9,892 nt of DNA. Source: Thermodesulfatator atlanticus (lineage in GTDB: Bacteria; Desulfobacterota; Thermodesulfobacteria; Thermodesulfobacteriales; Thermodesulfatatoraceae). The notes under the pieces were generated by a model that saw only the letters and a program-made list of their open reading frames with translations, had not been told where the DNA came from and ran no database searches. Location of the stretch: contig DROK01000177.1 of assembly GCA_011321895.1 (NCBI GenBank), positions 1 through 9,892 of the forward strand. Reading direction: 5' to 3'. Below, one piece after another: positions 1 through 7,618 of the stretch. How positions within the stretch are numbered: the first letter of the stretch is position 1; each line of letters starts with the position of its first letter. The position numbers and the translations under genes are program-made.

Positions 1-1
1 A

Positions 2-469
2 CTCCTCTTTGACCATTTGGCCGATCTGACGGCGGTAGATTGGTACCAGAAAAAGACCCCACGTTTTGAAGTGGTATATAACCTGTATTCTATTCGTTAC
101 AAACAGTTCTTGCGTATCAAAGCTCAAGTTCCAGAAGAAGATCCGCGTATAACTTCTGTTTCTTCTATCTGGAAGGTGGCTAACTGGTTTGAGAGAGAGG
201 TCTACGACATGTTCGGCATAGTCTTTGAGGGGCATCCGGACCTCAGGCGTCTACTCATGCCGGAAGACTGGGAAGGGTTCCCGTTACGGAAGGACTATCC
301 CCTTTTCTTGGAGCCTGAAAAGGAGTGGTCGGGCTTTAAGGAACTGAAAGAAAAGGCCCGCCGTTTGGCCCCTTATGATTGGTACCAGAGGGTGCCGGGG
401 GAACCTCTAACGGGCCAGGTCAAAGAAGAGGTCTCTCAGGAGGGGGAGGGCCATGGCACAAGCGCTTGA
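2..469 (+). CDS. nuoC: NADH-quinone oxidoreductase subunit C (NuoC), 5' end missing
   Basis: Peripheral-arm subunit of complex I (30 kDa family), which packs against NuoB and NuoD in the quinone-reducing module on the cytoplasmic side. The frame is open from position 2 with no stop, so the true start lies upstream of the window. The TTG at 17 is internal, because the residues before and after it (LTAVDW, then [11 protein letters not shown]) match the NuoC core. The family signature is clear: [11 protein letters not shown] at 188-220, followed by [13 protein letters not shown] and FPLRKDYPL ending near 304. A short charged tail follows (to the TGA at 467-469). It is a stand-alone NuoC, not fused to NuoD as in E. 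coli. Its last 17 bp overlap nuoD, which implies translational coupling. Positions about 61-180 are AT-richer than the rest of the operon and use TCT serine codons. nuoA and nuoB probably lie upstream. Confidence 0.95.
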   Translation, partial: LLFDHLADLTAVDWYQKKTPRFEVVYNLYSIRYKQFLRIKAQVPEEDPRITSVSSIWKVANWFEREVYDMFGIVFEGHPDLRRLLMPEDWEGFPLRKDYPLFLEPEKEWSGFKELKEKARRLAPYDWYQRVPGEPLTGQVKEEVSQEGEGHGTSA

Positions 470-1685
470 GATCATTCAGAAGCAAAAAGACAGTGAGCAG
501 TGGGACGAACCCTATTTAGTAAACATGGGGCCCCAGCACCCGGCCACCCACGGGGTATTGCGCCTCTTCCTTGAGCTCGACGGAGAGACCATCGTCCGCT
601 GTGATCCGCGCATCGGCTACCTCCACCGGGGGGTAGAAAAACTTTCCGAGCACAGGACTTATTCTCAGGCCATGGTCCTTACCGACCGGCTGGACTATAT
701 CGCTTCGGCGGCCAACAACGTGGGTTACTGTCTGGCGGTGGAAAAACTTATGGGGCTTGAAGTCCCCCGGCGGGCCCAGATTATCCGGGTCATCGTCTGT
801 GAGATGGCCCGTATCGCCAGCCACCTGCTCTGGCTGGCCACCCACGCCCTGGACATCGGGGCCATGACGGTCTTCCTCTATTGTTTTCGCGACCGTGAAT
901 GGCTTCTTGATATCTTTGAGGAGATTTGCGGGGCCCGGCTTACGGTGAGTTACCCCCGGATCGGCGGGGTACGTCTTGATTTTAACCAGAAGATCATCGA
1001 TGAGCTTTACCGTTTCACGGAGGAGTTTCCCCACCGCATCCCCGAATACGAAACCCTGATCGACGTCAACCGTATCTGGCTTAAGCGGACCAAGGGGGTA
1101 GGGGTAATTTCCGGAGAAGAAGCGGTGAATCTCGGGTTGACCGGTCCTTCCCTGCGCGGTTCAGGGGTGGGCTACGACCTAAGGCGGGCGCGTCCGTACC
1201 TCATTTACGATGAGCTTGATTTCGAAGTGGCCGTCGAATTCGAAGGAGACGTGTACTCCCGCTACCGGGTGCGTATGAAAGAGATGCGGGAGGCCAACAA
1301 GATTATCAGGCAGTGCCTGGATAAACTTGCCGAATGCGAAGGGGAACCCGTCATCGCCGAAGACGCCCCGGACTTGGTGATACCTTACGGGAAGATCAAG
1401 CGTCCGGAACCGGCTCCTCACCCCAAGCGGGGGTATCTGGTGAAGGGGGTGGAGGTCCCCATCGTGCCCGAGGGAGAAGTCTATTTTGCCATTGAGGCCC
1501 CTAAGGGGGAGCTTGGCTATTACATCGTAAGTGACGGCACGGGGCATCCGTGGCGGGTCAGGATAAGGGCCCCTTCCTTTGTGCACATTTCGGCGCTTCC
1601 CGCCCTTTCGGAAGGGCAAATGGTGGCGGACATTATCGCCGTGATCGGTTCTGTAGACATCGTTTTAGGAGAATGTGACCGCTAG
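453..1685 (+). CDS. nuoD: NADH-quinone oxidoreductase subunit D (NuoD)
   Basis: The 49 kDa subunit of complex I, related to the large subunit of NiFe hydrogenases. With NuoB it forms the quinone headgroup pocket. The protein has 410 residues, the usual length for an unfused NuoD. Visible motifs are GPQHPATHG (residues 26-34), [11 protein letters not shown] (54-64), EHRTY (66-70), DRLDY (78-82), SYPRIGG, and the family-typical end IVLGECDR. H33 and Y82 correspond by spacing to the quinone-binding His38 and Tyr87 of Thermus Nqo4, recalled from published structures. The hydrogenase nickel-ligand cysteine pairs are absent, as expected for the complex I form. The ATG at 453 lies inside the end of nuoC and follows an AGGAGG-type site at about 439-444. 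nuoH starts only 10 bp after the stop, with no nuoE, nuoF or nuoG between. Confidence 0.98.
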   Translation: MAQALEIIQKQKDSEQWDEPYLVNMGPQHPATHGVLRLFLELDGETIVRCDPRIGYLHRGVEKLSEHRTYSQAMVLTDRLDYIASAANNVGYCLAVEKLMGLEVPRRAQIIRVIVCEMARIASHLLWLATHALDIGAMTVFLYCFRDREWLLDIFEEICGARLTVSYPRIGGVRLDFNQKIIDELYRFTEEFPHRIPEYETLIDVNRIWLKRTKGVGVISGEEAVNLGLTGPSLRGSGVGYDLRRARPYLIYDELDFEVAVEFEGDVYSRYRVRMKEMREANKIIRQCLDKLAECEGEPVIAEDAPDLVIPYGKIKRPEPAPHPKRGYLVKGVEVPIVPEGEVYFAIEAPKGELGYYIVSDGTGHPWRVRIRAPSFVHISALPALSEGQMVADIIAVIGSVDIVLGECDR

Positions 1686-1693
1686 GGGAAAGG
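1684..1693 (+). promoter_or_regulatory. Ribosome binding site that decides the nuoH start
   Basis: The purine-rich AGGGGAAAGG ends 2 bases before the ATG at 1696, with its AGGGG core about 7 bases away. That favours 1696 over the in-frame GTG at 1675, which lies inside the end of nuoD, has no comparable site, and would add seven residues not expected in NuoH. Confidence 0.7.
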
Positions 1694-1695
1694 CT

Positions 1696-2712
1696 ATGAT
1701 CGATTTTCTAAGGCTTTATGACACAGCCAACCACTTTTTGCTCAAGTATCTTGGCCTTTCGGTCTTCAAAAGCCTGGTACTGGTGGGGATAACCTTGCTG
1801 CACGTGGCCTACACCACGTATGCGGAGCGAAAGATTATCGGCCACATGCAGCAGAGGCTTGGGCCCAACAGGGTAGGGCCCCGGGGGCTCCTTCAGCCCA
1901 TCGCCGACGTCTTAAAGCTTATTACTAAAGAGGACATAATCCCGAGCTGCGTGGACAGCCCCGTGGTCTTCAAGCTGGCTCCCTTTATCAGCCTGGTGGC
2001 CGGGGCCACCAGCTTGGCGGTTATTCCGATCTGGGAACATTTCGTGGTCACCAACGTCAACATGGCCCTTTTGGTGGTGCTGGCCATGAGTTCGCTTTCT
2101 TCCTTCGGGGTGATTCTGGCAGGTTGGGCCTCAAATTCTCGCTATAGCTTTCTCGGGGGTCTCAGGGCCTCGGCCCAGGTGATCAGTTACGAAATCGCCA
2201 TGGCGCTGGCCCTGGTAGGGGTCATGATGCTGGCTGGCTCCATGAACCTGATAGAAATCGTCAAGGCGCAGATAGAAAGCCCTTTTAAGATTTATGCCAT
2301 CCCCCAGATTATCGGTTTCTTCGTCTTCATGGTGGCGGCTATCGCTGAGACCAACCGTACCCCCTTTGACCTGCCTGAGGCGGAAAGTGAGCTGGTAGCC
2401 GGCTATTTCGTGGAATACAGCGGCATCCGTTTTGCCCTTTTTTATCTGGCGGAATATTTCGGCATGATCGTGATGTGTATGCTGGCGGTGGTCTGTTTTC
2501 TCGGGGGCTGGTACGGGCCTTTTGAGATTCCCGGGGTCCCCATGTTCTGGTTCCTCTTAAAGCTTTACTTTTTGATCTTTTTCTACATCTGGGTCCGGGC
2601 CACTTTGCCCCGTTACCGTTACGACCAGTTGATGGGTCTTGGCTGGAAGGTGTTGATCCCTCTGGCTCTATTGAACATCGTCATTACCGGGCTCATCAAA
2701 GTTTTGGCTTAA
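1696..2712 (+). CDS. nuoH: NADH-quinone oxidoreductase subunit H (NuoH)
   Basis: Membrane subunit that joins the peripheral arm to the pump and contributes to the quinone entry channel. From the ATG at 1696 it has 338 residues, close to the family norm. It is a polytopic, strongly hydrophobic protein. The conserved cytoplasmic loops that contact NuoB, NuoD and NuoI are visible: AERKIIGHMQQRLGPNRVGP (residues 43-62) continuing into LLQPIADVLKL and KEDIIPS, and AETNRTPFDLPEAESELVAG (217-236). These carry the acidic and arginine residues typical of NuoH. The C-terminal part contains RATLPRYRYDQLMGLGWK, another family hallmark. A longer form beginning at the GTG at 1675 is possible but less likely. 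nuoI follows after 19 bp with its own AGGAGA site. Confidence 0.97.
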   Translation: MIDFLRLYDTANHFLLKYLGLSVFKSLVLVGITLLHVAYTTYAERKIIGHMQQRLGPNRVGPRGLLQPIADVLKLITKEDIIPSCVDSPVVFKLAPFISLVAGATSLAVIPIWEHFVVTNVNMALLVVLAMSSLSSFGVILAGWASNSRYSFLGGLRASAQVISYEIAMALALVGVMMLAGSMNLIEIVKAQIESPFKIYAIPQIIGFFVFMVAAIAETNRTPFDLPEAESELVAGYFVEYSGIRFALFYLAEYFGMIVMCMLAVVCFLGGWYGPFEIPGVPMFWFLLKLYFLIFFYIWVRATLPRYRYDQLMGLGWKVLIPLALLNIVITGLIKVLA

Positions 2713-2731
2713 AGGTTTTGAGGAGAGGCTT

Positions 2732-3268
2732 ATGGGGCTTGTGAAGACGGTTTTCCTTACCGAGATCCTTAAAGGGCTTTCCCTTACCCTGCGCAAGCTT
2801 TTCGCGAAGCCGGTAACCATCCAGTATCCGGAGGAGAAAAAGCCTCTGGCGCCGGGGTTTCGCGGAAGGCACGCCCTGGTGCGGGACCCGGCCACCGGGA
2901 AAGACCGGTGTGTGGGTTGTTACCGTTGCGCCCAGGTCTGTCCGGCCCAGTGCATTTACATTGAAACCGAGCGGGACCCGGAGACCAAGGCCCGCATAGT
3001 CAAAAAGTACGATATTGACGCTTTACGCTGCATCTTTTGCGGGTACTGCGAGGAGGTCTGTCCTGTAAACGCCATCGTGCTCACGGAGTTTTACGAATAC
3101 TCCGGTTACCGGCGCGAAGACCTTTATTTTGACCGGGAAAGGCTGCTTAAAAACTGGGACGAATTCATCGTCACCCAGAAGCGACCGTATTTTAACCCCT
3201 TCTGGCGGCCGCGCGGGGTCCCGGAGCGCAAACTCCCGGCGGCCAAAAGACGAGCGGAGGGTATATAG
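2732..3268 (+). CDS. nuoI: NADH-quinone oxidoreductase subunit I (NuoI), 2x[4Fe-4S] ferredoxin-type
   Basis: Peripheral-arm iron-sulfur subunit of 178 residues that carries clusters N6a and N6b and passes electrons towards NuoB. Two ferredoxin-type motifs are intact: C60-x2-C63-x2-C66-x3-C70-P (CVGCYRCAQVCP) and C100-x2-C103-x2-C106-x3-C110-P (CIFCGYCEEVCP). The N-terminal 40 or so residues (LTEILKGLSLTLRKLFAKP) match the amphipathic segment that docks NuoI on the membrane. The conserved HALVRDPATGKDRC precedes the first motif. The C-terminus is basic. An AGGAGA site at 2721-2726 precedes the ATG. The stop codon (3266-3268) directly abuts the nuoJ start. Without NuoG nearby, the electron donor to this subunit is not defined by the sequence. 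Confidence 0.97.
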   Translation: MGLVKTVFLTEILKGLSLTLRKLFAKPVTIQYPEEKKPLAPGFRGRHALVRDPATGKDRCVGCYRCAQVCPAQCIYIETERDPETKARIVKKYDIDALRCIFCGYCEEVCPVNAIVLTEFYEYSGYRREDLYFDRERLLKNWDEFIVTQKRPYFNPFWRPRGVPERKLPAAKRRAEGI

Positions 3269-3808
3269 ATGGAGGGCTTACTTCCCAAAATCGTCTTTAT
3301 CTATCTGGCGGTGGTCTTGGTGGTCACCTCGCTGCTGGTGGTGACCAACCGGAACGCGGTCCACGCGGTCCTCTGGATGCTGGTGATGTTTTTGCACCAG
3401 GCGGTGCTCTTTATCACGCTGGACGCGGAGTTTTTGGCCGCGGTGCAGATCATCGTTTACGCCGGGGCGGTCTTGGTCCTGTTCCTCTTTGTGGTCTACA
3501 TGATCAATTTACGCACCGAGCTTAAGATCCATAATTTTACGGTCTTTTGGCCGGCGGCCCTCTTTGTTTCGGTGGCCCTGGTGATCCTTGCGGCCCAGGC
3601 GTTGAAGGACTTCCGGGCCCCTCAGCCCGTGGGCGACATGACGCCGGAGGCCATCGCCAGGGTGGGGCACGCCAAACTCCTGGGCAAAGCCCTTTTTACC
3701 GAACATATCCTTTCCTTTGAAACCGTAGGGGTGCTCCTTTTGGTGGCGGTCTTGGGGGCGGTGGTGCTCACCCGTAGAATCCGCATGATAAGAGGGGAAG
3801 GCCTATGA
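3269..3808 (+). CDS. nuoJ: NADH-quinone oxidoreductase subunit J (NuoJ)
   Basis: Small membrane-arm subunit of 179 residues, near the length of E. coli NuoJ. It sits between NuoH and NuoK at the start of the proton pathway. About five membrane segments are apparent: residues 8-25, 30-50, 54-78, a segment near 92-110, and a final one near 150-167 before the basic end RRIRMIRGEGL. The family hallmark AEFLAAVQIIVYAGAVLVLF (residues 53-72) is present. It contains the conserved tyrosine (Y64) of transmembrane helix 3, the helix that changes between alpha and pi-bulge states in known complex I structures. The start codon immediately follows the nuoI stop. GGAGG at 3256-3260 lies inside the end of nuoI, so coupled translation is likely. 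The end overlaps nuoK by 4 bp (ATGA). Confidence 0.95.
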   Translation: MEGLLPKIVFIYLAVVLVVTSLLVVTNRNAVHAVLWMLVMFLHQAVLFITLDAEFLAAVQIIVYAGAVLVLFLFVVYMINLRTELKIHNFTVFWPAALFVSVALVILAAQALKDFRAPQPVGDMTPEAIARVGHAKLLGKALFTEHILSFETVGVLLLVAVLGAVVLTRRIRMIRGEGL

Positions 3809-4107
3809 TACCCGTTTCCTGGTACCTGGTGTTAACGCTTTTTCTTTTCGCCATCGGGGCCTTTGGCTTTATCGCCCGGCGCAACGTGATCATCATGCTC
3901 ATGTGCATCGAGATCATGTTGAACGCGGTTAACGTCACCCTGGTGGCTCTGGGGCGAGGGCTGGCCCACACTACGGCCCACGTCCTGGTTTTCTTCATCA
4001 TTGCGGTGGCAGCGGCGGAGGCCGCCATTGGTCTGGCGTTGGTGGTGCTCCTCTTTAAAAAGACACGCGAAATTCATATGGACGAATTTCGCACCTTGAA
4101 GGGGTAA
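3805..4107 (+). CDS. nuoK: NADH-quinone oxidoreductase subunit K (NuoK)
   Basis: Three-helix, MrpC-like membrane-arm subunit of exactly 100 residues, the same length as E. coli NuoK. The two membrane-buried glutamates that are essential for proton translocation in E. coli NuoK are at identical positions here: E36 (in MCIEIMLNAVN) and E72 (in AVAAAEAAIGLAL). The segment HVLVFFIIAVAAAEAAIGLA is highly typical. The start overlaps the nuoJ stop in an ATGA arrangement and is preceded by AGGGGAAGG at 3793-3801. nuoL starts 3 bp after the stop. Confidence 0.97.
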   Translation: MIPVSWYLVLTLFLFAIGAFGFIARRNVIIMLMCIEIMLNAVNVTLVALGRGLAHTTAHVLVFFIIAVAAAEAAIGLALVVLLFKKTREIHMDEFRTLKG

Positions 4108-4110
4108 CCT

Positions 4111-6063
4111 ATGAAATACGTAGTCTGGATTCCGCTATTGCCTTTGATCGCGGCGACCATCACCCTCCTTTTTGGGCGCTGGTATATCCGCCGGCAGGCC
4201 CACTGGCTGCCCTGTATCGCTGTCTTCACTTCTTTTCTGATTTCATTAAAGGCCCTTTTTGACGTCATCGGGGGGGCGCGGGCCAATTTTGACCTCTATT
4301 CCTGGGTCATCGCCGATACTTTCAAAGTAGGGGTCGGTTTCCAGGTGGATCCGCTTTCGGTCATGATGCTGGCCATGGTTACCTGTCTTTCCTTCCTGAT
4401 TCACGTGTACTCCATCGGTTACATGGAAGATGACCCGGGTTACTACCGGTTTTTCGCCTATATCTCCCTCTTTACCTTTTCCATGTTGATGCTGGTCTCG
4501 GCCAACAACTTTTTACAGTTATTTTTCGGCTGGGAGGCGGTGGGGCTTTGTTCTTATCTATTGATTGGCTTCTGGTATCAGAAAAAGAGCGCGGCTGACG
4601 CGGCCAAAAAGGCCTTTATCGTCAACCGTTTCGGGGACTTTGGTTTTGCGTTAGGGGTCTTTCTGGTCTTTGTGACTTTCGGGACCATCTATTACGAACC
4701 GGTCTTTGCCCGGGTTCATGAAATTGCTCACGCCACGGTCAACCTTTTCGGGCACGATATACTGCTCCCCACTCTGATAGCCGTGCTCCTTTTCTGCGGG
4801 GCCATGGGCAAGAGCGCCCAGTTTCCCCTCCACGTCTGGTTGCCGGACGCCATGGAAGGTCCCACCCCGGTTTCGGCCTTGATCCACGCCGCCACCATGG
4901 TCACCGCCGGTGTTTTCATGGTTTCCCGGTGTCATGAAATATTTGAACTTTCAAACGTGGCCATGGCGGTGGTAGCCGCGGCCGGGACTTTTACCTGTTT
5001 TATGGCGGCCACCATTGCCCCGACCCAGTTTGACATCAAGCGGGTCATTGCGTATTCCACCCTTTCCCAGCTGGGCTACATGTTTATGGCCTGCGGGGTA
5101 GGGGCCTTTGCCGCCGGGATGTTCCACCTCTTCACCCACGCCTATTTTAAGGCCCTGCTCTTCCTGGGGGCGGGAAGTGTTATGCACGCCATGCACCACG
5201 CCCCGGACCCCACGGATATGCGCTATATGGGAGGGCTTAAAAAATACATGCCCATCACTTTTATTACCTTTTTCATCGCCTCCCTTTCCATCTCCGGGGT
5301 GCCAGGCCTGGCGGGCTTTTTCAGTAAAGACGAAATTCTCTGGTCTGCTTTTGCCTCGGCCTATCCCTGGGGGAAGATCGTCTGGCTGGTAGGGACGCTG
5401 GTGGCCGGCCTTACGGCGTTCTATTCCTTCCGGGTGGTCTTTATGACCTTTTACGGGGAATTCCGGGGCCGGGAAGTGCTTCACGGGCACGAGCCCCATG
5501 AATCTCCCAAGGTGATGACCATTCCCCTCATGATTCTGGCGGTGGGGGCGGTGGTCACCGGCTGGATCGGTATTCCTCACGTGTTAGGCGGCGAGAATCA
5601 TTTCGCCAAGTTCATGGAGCCCGTGCTCGGTCACCCGCATTTCCATCTTCCTCACGGGTGGGAAGAAAAGGAGGCCCTTTTGGAGCTCCTTTTGATGGCT
5701 GTTTCCACGGCGATGGGGCTTTTGGGAATTTACGTGGCCTATCTCGTTTATATCAAACGGCCTGAGTTGCAGCGTTTGGTACCGGAGAGATGGCCCACCC
5801 TTTACCGCTACCTTTACCGGAAATGGTACTGGGACGAGATTTACCACGCCCTTATCGTGCGGCCCACTTTCTTCACCGCCCGGGCCATCGTCCAGGGGGT
5901 GCTGGACTCTATCTTTATCGAAGGTGTGGTCAACGGGGTGCCGGACATGATCCGGCGCGGAGGCGAGACCTTGCGCCGGGTGCAAAACGGGGTGGTGCAT
6001 ACTTACGCCTTGATCATGGCCACGGGTGCGGCGGTAATCCTTTTATTGATCTATCTCTTTTAG
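4111..6063 (+). CDS. nuoL: NADH-quinone oxidoreductase subunit L (NuoL), distal antiporter-like pump
   Basis: The most distal proton-pumping subunit of the membrane arm, Mrp-antiporter related, with 650 residues (E. coli NuoL has about 613). Key charged residues are present: E142 in GWEAVGLCSY (TM5), K234 in KSAQFPLHVWLPDA (TM7), and K406 in GFFSKDEIL (TM12), which match E. coli E144, K229 and K399. The histidine-bearing stretch MFHLFTHAYFKALLFLGAGS is also intact. The C-terminal part has the conserved KWYWDEIYHALIVRP and a long amphipathic stretch that fits the lateral helix HL, then a last membrane segment at the end (ALIMATGAAVILLLIYLF). The extra length relative to E. coli lies partly in a hydrophilic, histidine-rich loop (residues about 495-521). 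The ATG lies 3 bp after the nuoK stop, with AAGGGG just upstream. Confidence 0.98.
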   Translation: MKYVVWIPLLPLIAATITLLFGRWYIRRQAHWLPCIAVFTSFLISLKALFDVIGGARANFDLYSWVIADTFKVGVGFQVDPLSVMMLAMVTCLSFLIHVYSIGYMEDDPGYYRFFAYISLFTFSMLMLVSANNFLQLFFGWEAVGLCSYLLIGFWYQKKSAADAAKKAFIVNRFGDFGFALGVFLVFVTFGTIYYEPVFARVHEIAHATVNLFGHDILLPTLIAVLLFCGAMGKSAQFPLHVWLPDAMEGPTPVSALIHAATMVTAGVFMVSRCHEIFELSNVAMAVVAAAGTFTCFMAATIAPTQFDIKRVIAYSTLSQLGYMFMACGVGAFAAGMFHLFTHAYFKALLFLGAGSVMHAMHHAPDPTDMRYMGGLKKYMPITFITFFIASLSISGVPGLAGFFSKDEILWSAFASAYPWGKIVWLVGTLVAGLTAFYSFRVVFMTFYGEFRGREVLHGHEPHESPKVMTIPLMILAVGAVVTGWIGIPHVLGGENHFAKFMEPVLGHPHFHLPHGWEEKEALLELLLMAVSTAMGLLGIYVAYLVYIKRPELQRLVPERWPTLYRYLYRKWYWDEIYHALIVRPTFFTARAIVQGVLDSIFIEGVVNGVPDMIRRGGETLRRVQNGVVHTYALIMATGAAVILLLIYLF

Positions 6064-6073
6064 GGGGAAGACT

Positions 6074-7618
6074 ATGGAAGTGGCCTTGCGCACGGCAGAA
6101 TTTCCTTTACTCTCGGCCATTATATGGTTGCCGGTAATAGGGGCCATCATTTTGCTCCTTTTGCCGCGGCGTGACCGCCTGATCCGCTGGTTTTCTCTGG
6201 TGGTAGCCCTGGCAGACTTTGCGCTCACGCTTCCGCTTTTCAGCTGGTTTGATAAAGATTTTGCCGGCATGCAATTTGTGGAAAAGCACGCCTGGATCAA
6301 GGCTTGGCATATTTCTTATTTCCTCGGGGTAGACGGGATAAGTGTCCTTTTTGTCCTGCTTTCAGCCCTGGTAACCGTCCTGTGTATCCTGATTTCCTGG
6401 GAGGCGGTAACGGAAAAGGTCAAAGAGTTTCATATCGCGCTCCTTTTGACCTCCGCCGCCATGATGGGTGTTTTTTGTTCCCTGGACCTCTTCCTTTTCT
6501 ACCTCTTCTGGGAAGCCATGCTCATCCCCATGTACCTGATCATCGGTATCTGGGGCGGGCCTAATAGACTGTACGCCACCATCAAGTTTTTCCTGTATAC
6601 CCTGGTGGGCTCGGTCTTGATGCTGGTAGGGATCATCTTTCTCTATCTCAAGGCGGGGACCTTTAACATCCTTGAGATTATGCAGCTTGGGCTGCCGTAT
6701 CAATTTCAATTTTGGCTCTTCTGGGCCTTCTTTGCGGCCTTTGCCGTCAAGGTGCCCATGTGGCCGGTGCATACCTGGCTTCCTGACGCCCACACCGAGG
6801 CCCCTACGGCGGGTTCAGTGATTCTTGCTGGCATCCTCATTAAGATGGGGGCCTACGGTTTCCTCAGGTTTTCCCTTTCCTTCTTCCCCGTCGCCGCCAA
6901 GGCCATGATGGTGCCCATGCTGCTCCTTTCGGTGATTGCCATCATCTACGGGGGTATCATTTGTCTGGCACAAACAGACCTCAAACGTCTCATCGCCTAT
7001 AGTTCCGTAAGCCACATGGGCTTTGTGACCCTGGGCATATTCTCCCTTGAGGGGAACGCGGTAGAGGGGGCCATCTTACAGATGATAAACCACGGGATCG
7101 TTACCGGGGCCCTCTTTATGTGCGTGGGGGTGGTGTATGAGCGGACGCACACCCGGGCCATCAAAGACTACGGTGGTCTGGCCACGGTGATGCCCATCTA
7201 CGCCGCCTTTTTTATGGTCTTTACCCTGGCTTCTATCGGGCTTCCGGGTACCAACGGTTTTATCGGGGAGTTTTTGATCCTGCTGGGTACTTTTGCTTCA
7301 AAACGCTGGGCCGCGGTACTGGGAGCCCTGGGGGTAATCATAGGGGCCACCTACATGTTGCGCCTCTACCAGCAGGTTTTTTACCAGGAGGTAAACCCGA
7401 AGGTGGCAGGGCTTCCAGACGTCAAGATGCGCGAGGTCTTGGCCCTGGTCCCCATGCTCATTCTGGTGCTTTTGATCGGTTGTTACCCCACCCCGTTTTT
7501 GGGGTTTATGCACGCGTCGGTAAGGGCGCTTCTTGAACACGTCCACCAGGCGGCAGGTACGACGTTGCCCATTAGCGAAATCTTAAAGGAGGGGCTCCAT
7601 GTGGTCCTCCCTTCCTAG
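6074..7618 (+). CDS. nuoM: NADH-quinone oxidoreductase subunit M (NuoM), antiporter-like pump
   Basis: Second antiporter-like pump subunit, 514 residues against about 509 in E. coli. Expected about 14 membrane segments. Residues that mark NuoM are visible: E147 in LFWEAMLIPMYLIIG (TM5), K226 in KVPMWPVHTWLPDAHTEAP (TM7), and E399 in GTNGFIGEFLILLG (TM12). The TM12 acidic residue distinguishes NuoM from NuoL and NuoN, which have lysine there. The sequence AQTDLKRLIAYSSVSHMGFV is the classic family motif. The start at 6074 follows the nuoL stop by 10 bp and is preceded by AGGGGGAAG. The last 20 bp overlap the start of nuoN. Confidence 0.98.
   Translation: MEVALRTAEFPLLSAIIWLPVIGAIILLLLPRRDRLIRWFSLVVALADFALTLPLFSWFDKDFAGMQFVEKHAWIKAWHISYFLGVDGISVLFVLLSALVTVLCILISWEAVTEKVKEFHIALLLTSAAMMGVFCSLDLFLFYLFWEAMLIPMYLIIGIWGGPNRLYATIKFFLYTLVGSVLMLVGIIFLYLKAGTFNILEIMQLGLPYQFQFWLFWAFFAAFAVKVPMWPVHTWLPDAHTEAPTAGSVILAGILIKMGAYGFLRFSLSFFPVAAKAMMVPMLLLSVIAIIYGGIICLAQTDLKRLIAYSSVSHMGFVTLGIFSLEGNAVEGAILQMINHGIVTGALFMCVGVVYERTHTRAIKDYGGLATVMPIYAAFFMVFTLASIGLPGTNGFIGEFLILLGTFASKRWAAVLGALGVIIGATYMLRLYQQVFYQEVNPKVAGLPDVKMREVLALVPMLILVLLIGCYPTPFLGFMHASVRALLEHVHQAAGTTLPISEILKEGLHVVLPS

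Noticed and set aside
17..469. TTG at 17 as the start of nuoC
   Set aside because: The frame is open upstream to the window edge, and the residues directly around the TTG belong to the conserved NuoC core. The gene is simply cut by the window.
1675..1695. GTG at 1675 as the nuoH start
   Set aside because: It lies within the end of nuoD, adds seven residues not typical of NuoH, and lacks the well-spaced ribosome binding site seen before the ATG at 1696.
2951..2953. Extra cysteine (C74) after the first NuoI cluster motif as an additional metal ligand
   Set aside because: A cysteine at this place (CPxxC) also occurs in other NuoI proteins such as that of E. coli, so it is not unusual.
4951..5580. 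Long open frame on the - strand opposite nuoL (and similar ones opposite nuoC/D, nuoM, nuoN and cas6)
   Set aside because: The translations are rich in His, Gly, Arg and Pro with no recognisable domain. They mirror the codon bias of the strongly conserved + strand genes and have no ribosome binding sites of note.
5593..5673. Histidine-rich loop in NuoL (residues about 495-521) as a metal-binding insertion
   Set aside because: His-rich and acidic variable loops before the lateral helix are frequent in NuoL. The arrangement shows no fixed metal-site spacing.
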